Assembly (NCBI GenBank): GCA_958450365.1
Contig: CAUEEP010000181.1
Coordinates: 1-64,000 of the forward strand
Direction of reading: 5' to 3'
DNA: 64,000 bases
From: Mesorhabditis belari
Lineage: Eukaryota > Nematoda > Chromadorea > Rhabditida > Rhabditidae
Shown: positions 58,133 to 64,000 of the stretch, piece after piece
How the letters are laid out: the number at the start of each line of letters is the position of its first letter
Numbering within the stretch: position 1 is the stretch's first letter
Translations under genes and position numbers: made by a program
Notes under the pieces: generated by a model
What the model was told of the DNA's origin: nothing
Databases searched by the model: none
Seen by the model: only the letters and a program-made list of their open reading frames with translations

Positions 58133-59894
58133 TCAATCCATATCCATATCGACATCAGTGTCACAGTCCATCAACGTCGGCTCCTCTTCCTCTGATCCAA
58201 GAACGGCGTCGAATCCCTCGGAGTCGAGCCCCGGTATCTCGACAGCCGCATCGGTGATTTGATGAGTGGCTAGTTTGACCCAGGCCGTCGTCCGACCCGC
58301 CAGCTCGTCGGCCTGAAATTGTCTAATTGCTTATAATTTTCAAGGTTTCAACCTCCTTATTGCCCGGATCTTGTGGCTTGGTCGGTATTCGGTTTGAGTT
58401 CACATGTTTAAACTCCAGATTTTCTACACCGAAAAGTTGGACAAGTTTGTAGATGGGAAAATATCTAAAGATTTGATTTTCATTTAATCGTGCCCATAAC
58501 TCACTTATTTCTTTTATCTGATTTCATCGATTTCATCTGGTTAAAGTCGAGACTACAGACGTCCCCGGCCGTTCCCCTTTCTTTGTACTGCTTAAAGGCC
58601 TTGACGACCTCGAGGTTGTCCGTAAAAATCACGACTTTCTGTCTAAATGAATGAATGAATCTGAATAGGAAAAATATTTTGCAATAAATTATTGTACAAT
58701 ATTCAATACAATGTATTTGGATCATTGGACAAATGATCCAAATACATTGTAGACAAATACAGACAACATGCACTGATTAGCTTGATTCTTTCAATCTCTT
58801 CTTTCAGCAAAGAGAGTCTTTCAGATTTAGAGTCTTATTAAATTCGTTTGTAGCTAAAACAGTCCGAGAAGTTCGGGCCTATCGTTATTCCGCTGAATTA
58901 ATTCGTTGCTTTTGTGTTTTTGCTTACCCAACATAACCTTCCCATAAATAGATCGCTTCAAGGGCAGTCTCGATTGCACAAAGCTCGGCATCCTGGCTAC
59001 TGTGACCGTTTGGAGGATGACAAATGGGACCCCACCTATAATACTGATATAATCTATTTTTATTTTAAAATTTCTATCGTCTAACTGATAGAAAAAGAAC
59101 ATCATCGTACCTCGTGAGTTCATGATCCGCTCCTAGATAAATTCCGAAGCCCGAAGCACCGTTTTTCTTGCCACCCTTGCAGCTTCCATCCGTCCATACA
59201 TAAATGATAGCCTTATCGTAGTTTTCGATTTTCGAGATGATTTCTTTTTCGAGTTCTGTAAGTTTTTCTATCCTTTCAAAGAGAAAACGGCTCACTCACT
59301 CTGAACGAAGACGGGAAGCTTTCCTTTGAATTGCAACCAATGGACCTGTTTGGCTTTCTTGGAATTCTTCTTCATATCGACCCACTCCTTTACTTCTTCA
59401 TCCAGCAATTTCTGCAACATGGAAATGCTACAATTTCAAAACTTTTCAATTCGTTACCTTTTTGCACCAGTGATCGACTCGCTTTAATGCATTACTGCAT
59501 CTAAACTTGATAAATGGTTCTCTCGCTCACTCAAAACTCACTCGGAAATCATTTTCTTGTTTTCTTTCCCTTGTTGCACAGAAGATAGCCCTCTCGCAAC
59601 CTCTGCCAGCGTTTCTTTTAGTTGGTTGGCCTCTTCAATTAGCCGCCCCACCTCTTCGATCGAGACTTTTTTCCTAAAAGCCGTGGTTCTAAAGTCCTCA
59701 ATCAACAAACTTTTTTTTCAGCTCTTCTGCGATCGCAACTAATTCCTTCGTTGCGATCATCATTTTGTCGTTGGCGATCTGAAAACAAATTTCTTGGGAA
59801 AGCAATCTGCTTAAAAATTAAAATCAATACCACTCACCCGCGGATCGTTGTTCTTGTTGTATTCTTTGTTCATCGTTGATGATTTTTCTGGCAT
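58133..59894 (-). CDS. RNase HI family protein with extended N-terminus
   Basis: Ten exons on the minus strand: 59838-59894, 59711-59778, 59542-59673, 59458-59500, 59300-59411, 59111-59255, 58928-59035, 58505-58642, 58353-58464, 58133-58312, giving 364 residues with all phases matching. The RNase H fold runs from about residue 150 to 315 and has the four metal-binding acids: Asp160 (WTDGSC), Glu203 (DAELCA), Asp230 (FTDN) and Asp307 (KEADELA). It should cleave RNA in RNA:DNA hybrids. Residues 20-100 are Lys/Glu-rich and probably coiled-coil (SIEEVGRLIEEANQLKETL). I see no classical hybrid-binding domain. The tail is acidic (EEEEPTLMDC, DTDVDMDMD). TTCAG lies one base before the ATG, a good trans-splice acceptor. 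Exons 2 and 3 are duplicated, inverted, at 61.2 kb. Confidence 0.9.
58708..58750. repeat. Perfect 19-bp hairpin in an RNase H intron
   Basis: ACAATGTATTTGGATCATT, five bases GGACA, then the exact reverse complement. Inside intron 7 of the RNase H gene. Short loop and perfect stem; function unknown. Confidence 0.9.
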
Positions 59895-60332
59895 TCTGAA
59901 CCGAACATTGTTCTTTTTTACGGTTTGAGAGGCGAGAACGGGTTGGAACAGGTGGAACAGGTGGAACCTCTTCCAACCCGTTCTCGTTAGTTTAAAAACA
60001 CAAGAAGAAGTTAGAGTGATGATTTCGAAATAATCTTTTTCTGAACAATAATAGGACAAAAGTTTATAAAATCTTTCAGATATCTTAAAACTTCGAAAGG
60101 CAACGTATTCCAACTTATTGAATGACAAAATAAGAAATGAGCGGTCAATTTTCGATAGGAAATGCCTTGGTGAATATTTAACCAAATTTTAGGTTTTATG
60201 TCTAGCTTTGTAGCCAAAATAGTTCTAGACAAAAACCTACAAAAGCCTAAAAACAGTTCTTTTTGGAAAAAAACGCTAACTTTTCAAAGAAAGTTCTGTT
60301 TCACATGAGCCAGCAGAAAAGTCTAGAAGGTG
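59575..60332. repeat. Left arm of large inverted duplication
   Basis: Pairs with 60,755-61,367 around a 422-bp spacer. It contains RNase H exons 2-3 and their upstream flank. A minus-strand open frame in it (59,811-60,185; FKISERFYKLLSYYCSEKDY) is present in both arms but is not a known family. Confidence 0.88.
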
Positions 60333-60754
60333 TCGAGATGTTCAGGCTACAAAATTAGAAATGAGGCAAAATTTTATTGGAATATTCGCCGAGATATTCC
60401 CTCTGATATCTGATTTTTTTTGATAAGGTTCCACACGCCAAAAAGGTCCCTTGGTTGAAATGGAAAGGGGAGCTTCCCTTTTTCGATCAAAATGGTGAGT
60501 CATTTTCTCTTTGCCAGCTGGATCTGTGATTTGTGATCTGAGGAGGCCCAATAGAGCAAATTATCGATTCACACAAAGATAGGTTTGCGGGATTGCGGGA
60601 AAGAGGAGAGAAAATGATCTATTGATAAATGGGAAAAGCTACTCTGCCCCATGCTCCTCTTCTCCGCTTTCCACCTTATTATTGGATTGATGACCAGGCA
60701 TAGCTGTCATCAATCCTTCTTCATACAGAAGAACATAAGAACTTTTTTATTGGT

Positions 60755-61367
60755 CACCTTCTAGACTTTTCTGCTGGCTCATGTGAAACAGAACTTTCTT
60801 TAAAAAGTTAGCGTTTTTTACCAAAAAGAACTATTTTTAGGTTTTTGTAGATTTTTTTGTCTAGAACTATTTTGGCTACAAAAATAGACATAGAACGTTA
60901 AATTTGGTTAAATATTCACCATTCTTATCGGAAATTGACCGCTCATTTCATATTTTGCCATTCAATAAGTTGGAATACGTTGCCTTTCCAAGTTTTAAGA
61001 TATCTGAAAGATTTTATAAGCTTTTGTCCTATTATTGTTCAGAAAAAGATTATTCCGAAATCATCACTCTAATTTCTTCTTGTGTTTTTAGACTAACTAG
61101 GGATCTGTTGCAACCCGTTTTAAACAGATTAGTTTCCCAATAAATTTGTTTTTCTTAAGAGAATTCAAAAATAATTTCAGACCCCTTTTCAGGTCGACAT
61201 CGACACAATGATGATCGAAACGAAGCAATTTGTTGGGCAAGAAGAGCTGGAAAAAAAAGTTTGTTGATTGAAGACTTTAGAACCACGGCTTTTAGGGAAA
61301 GCGTCTCGATTGAAGGGGTGAAGCAGCTTCGCCTCAAGGCTAATCAACAAGAGGTTGTGAGAAAGCT
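60755..61367. repeat. Right arm of large inverted duplication
   Basis: Reverse complement of the left arm with substitutions and indels. The junction side is exact: CACCTTCTAGACTTTTCTGC opposite GCAGAAAAGTCTAGAAGGTG. At 61,196-61,350 it carries RNase H exon 2-3 sequence in plus orientation. The frame there is not open as a whole, so it is a gene fragment. Confidence 0.88.
61196..61350 (+). pseudogene. Fragment of the RNase H gene (exons 2-3)
   Basis: Shares AAAAAAAAGTTTGTTGATTG and GACTTTAGAACCACGGCTTT with the live gene on the other strand. The codons for the coiled-coil region are altered by several indels. No catalytic exons follow: the sequence changes to unrelated DNA and then the epoxide hydrolase copy. 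Confidence 0.85.
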
Positions 61368-61604
61368 AATTCTTGTGGATATTATTTCGAATTTGAAATA
61401 TTATTTCTGTGTGGACGACATCAACGCTTTGTCGTAAATGTTGCAGACAACAAGGGAGCAAAAGAGGAACTAGGGTTTCGACAGCGAAATATGAGCAATA
61501 CGCCACGTTTGTCATTTTTGTTAGCGATGAAATTTCTTTCTTATTTCTAGCTTGGTTGCCGGGCTTTCAGAAGAGATGCGAGATCGGCTCTACAGAAAAC
61601 TATG

Positions 61605-63764
61605 TCATTCACTCGAAACCAGCGACTGGTTACAAGAAAACCTATCCATTGTTGATCGTTCACGGATGGCCGGGAAATGTTCAAGAGGTGAAGAAATTAA
61701 TGAAATTCTCAATTAACAGCTGGATTTGCTGATTTATTGGTATCAAATTGAAACATTATGTTCATTTACAGTTCGTTAAAATCATCCCGATGCTCAACGA
61801 TCCGGATCCGGAAATTCGGTTTCGATTGTGATTTCGCTTTTGAGGTGATCGCCCCATCGATTCCCGGATACGGATTCTCGGATAGTCCGAAGAAAACGGG
61901 TTAGTCAATTGCATTTGAATGCTTGAATTGAATTTGAATTGATCTGAATTGATTTGAATTGAATTTGAATTGATTTGAATTGATTTGCTTTGAATTTGAA
62001 TTATACTTTTGAAGTACCGCCCACAAGTGTTCCCATTGCCTAGGTTTTTTGCGTTTTTCTTGTCGCTTACTCGACCGCTTTGGTTACACTTGGTTTCATT
62101 CGATAGTCCTGATTAATAGTTATCGAATGAAATCAAAAGTAGCCAAACCGGTTAAGTGAGCGGTGAGAAAAACGCAAAAAACGGAGTGCAATGGGGACAC
62201 TTGTGGGCGATGGTGCTTACCTCAAAAGTATAGTTATGATGCGTTTTATCTCAGCTAATACGTTTTTTAATAGGCGGGATTTAAAAAAGGTATCGTAATC
62301 AGACATTTAATCAACCTAATTTCGGTTTTATTCGATGAATCACATATCAAAATTGGGTTGATCGGAGTAAACTCGCATTTTGAATATGCTAGTTTTCTGA
62401 ATTCCTTTTAGAAAGCGGTAAAAGAGGATACAGTATTGTTATTAAAACAAATTTTTATTAAATCAAATGAAAATGATAAAATCAATATCAAATTCATCAA
62501 ATCCTTAGGTTTCTCTCAAGTCGAGTGTGCTCGAGTCTTTCACAAGCTGATGAATCGATTGAACTTCAAGAAATACTATATTCAAGTGAGTTTAAAAGAA
62601 ATATCATAATAAACTGTTCAAACGGATGATTCCCGTTTTCAGGGCGGTGATTGGGGTTCGATGGTCACGTCAAACATGGCTCGGATTTACAAAAATGAGT
62701 GAGTCTGTAAAGAAAAAGTGACTAAAATTCGTTTAGAGATGAATAATATTATGAAATAGTCAATAACTTTCAATGCATTCTGCATTCTAGAATCCTTGCG
62801 CTCCACTTGAATATGAACAGCGCTTTCCCTAGCGGAATCGGGCTCGTCAAGGCGGTTCTCGGCTCGTTTGCGCCAAAATTGGTGAGTTGGCTTAAAAAAG
62901 GAAAGTTAATCAAGAAATGAAGAAAAGAAGATGGAAATCACAATTAAAAGAGCAAAGAATTGTGATTGAAAAACCGATTTGAGTTTTAAAAGTGCAAGAA
63001 TTTGAAAGATTACAAAGTTATGCACTCGAAAGTAACCGAACTACTGTGTTCTTTACGCGTAAAATTGAAACGCTCTTATTTTTCCCAATCAGATCATTCA
63101 TTTCTAAAGTTTTGCATTGAAAATTCGCTTTAATTTCAGTTTTTCTCCTCTCCAAACTATCAAAACTTCAACTTATTTGATCTGTTTAAAATGGTGATGG
63201 TCGAGAGTGGTTATATGCATATACAAGCAACAAAACCGGATTCCTGTAGGAGACCCTTATCTACTTTTTTGACCGTCTTCTTCTATTAGAATAAATACGT
63301 GAATGAGTTACGTGACCGACTGGCTAAGAGCTCTGTATCTTAGTAAAGTTTCAACTTTGACAACTTTCAAATTGATTTATACCTGTAATTCTCGGGCATC
63401 GATAGCTTTTTTATAAAGTTTCAGTACTTCAATTCCGGTTTTTCAGGAAATTCACTCTTGACAAAGTGTTAACGACTGTGACAATCTATTGGGTACAAGG
63501 GAATACCGTGAATTCACAGCGTTTCTACAAGGAATTCTTCTTGGATACGAGGAACGATTTGTTGTCAAAGTTTGTGGAAAAGAAAACTTTTGATACGACA
63601 AAAAGTCGATTGTCAATATTCATGAATTAGTCAGATTTGATACAACGAAAATATTCCAGAGAATACTGTGAAGTCCCGACGGCACACAGCAATTTCGGGC
63701 ATGAACCATTCGACAAGGTAAGAGATTTTTGAAGAAAATATTGTTTTGGGGTAGGCTAATTTCC
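61605..63764 (+). pseudogene. Partial epoxide hydrolase pseudogene (exons 5-10, 12, 13)
   Basis: Duplicate of 52,666-55,617 including introns. Exon equivalents: 61605-61687, 61772-61899, 62509-62585, 62643-62698, 62791-62881, 63140 to about 63243, 63447-63569, 63660-63717. Exon 6 has a net four-base insertion (GGATCCGG region) that brings a stop. Exon 11 and the end of exon 10 are gone, replaced by the family F/tRNA-like composite. Exons 1-4 and 14-15 (with the catalytic His) are absent. Exons 7, 8 and 9 keep length, splice sites and the GGDWG motif. The gene copy ends at about 63,764. Confidence 0.95.
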
Positions 63765-64000
63765 GCGATTTTTTCTGCTTGCCATAACTTTCTTCTAAGT
63801 GGACCAATCTTTGTGCTTTTGCTAACAAAGAGCGAAAAAACATTAAAGGGGGGTATTAATCGCGGCCGGGTGACCATAAAAATTTTTTTTAAGGCAATCA
63901 CCTGTTTTTTATTTTAATACCGCTGATTTAGTTATAAAAAGAATCAAAAACAACCGGCTAGAGTGATTTGATGGGTTTACAAATTTTTGGAGACGTTGCA
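63765..64000. other. Right edge, no gene seen
   Basis: After the duplication boundary the sequence is unrelated to the 55.6 kb region. Short AT-rich open frames only. Confidence 0.5.

Noticed and set aside
59811..60185. 124-codon minus-strand ORF upstream of the RNase H gene
   Set aside because: It overlaps the RNase H first exon on the same strand in another frame and is part of the inverted duplication; no family recognised.
61409..61732. 107-codon plus-strand ORF leading into the epoxide hydrolase copy
   Set aside because: The homologous part runs past the exon 5 donor into intron. The upstream part is unrelated sequence, so the frame is chance read-through at the duplication edge.

Overview
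This is a 64 kb piece of a nematode (probably rhabditid) nuclear genome. It is AT-rich, with split protein genes whose introns end in nematode-style TTTCAG/TTTTAG. An flp-6 type KSAYMRF-amide neuropeptide gene is the clearest lineage marker. There is no bacterial, plasmid or viral gene organisation. I rebuilt gene models by hand from splice sites, reading phase and family knowledge, because long single ORFs here are mostly low-complexity shadows.

Layout. 1-12.2 kb: no gene I can support. It holds a mariner relic filled with a GTAAGA hexamer satellite (6.0-7.1 kb), a TA-flanked palindromic MITE and GA-rich microsatellites. 12.2-13.7 kb (+): mbf-1 (EDF1/MBF1 co-activator), six exons, with an apparent GC-AG first intron. 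14.25-18 kb (-): a Regnase/ZC3H12-like NYN-domain protein in about 27 small exons, whose NYN domain has lost all four catalytic aspartates. 18-29.6 kb: non-coding, rich in palindromic repeats and a 26-bp composite minisatellite. 29.7-33.8 kb (+): flp-6, five peptide copies, all but the first split by an intron at the same codon. 35.7-40.4 kb (-): INTS12 (PHD-finger Integrator subunit). 41.0-45.5 kb (-): a small secreted cysteine-containing protein that I do not recognise. 45.5-50.8 kb: nested MITEs. 50.8-56.0 kb (+): a microsomal epoxide hydrolase, 15 exons. 56.1-57.2 kb (-): a 5'-truncated LINE. 58.1-59.9 kb (-): an RNase HI protein with an extended N-terminus. 59.6-61.4 kb: a large inverted duplication that copies two RNase H exons. 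61.6-63.8 kb (+): a decayed second copy of the epoxide hydrolase gene.

The genes are independent housekeeping, signalling and detoxification loci rather than one pathway. The most distinctive biology is: the catalytically degenerate Regnase-like protein; the flp-6 exon architecture, including a tandemly duplicated 3' splice site before the last peptide; the unrecognised secreted protein; the local amplification of the epoxide hydrolase/RNase H block; and a dense set of TA-target palindromic elements, several sharing the terminus CCGTA, with tRNA-derived Pol III-like elements dispersed among them.
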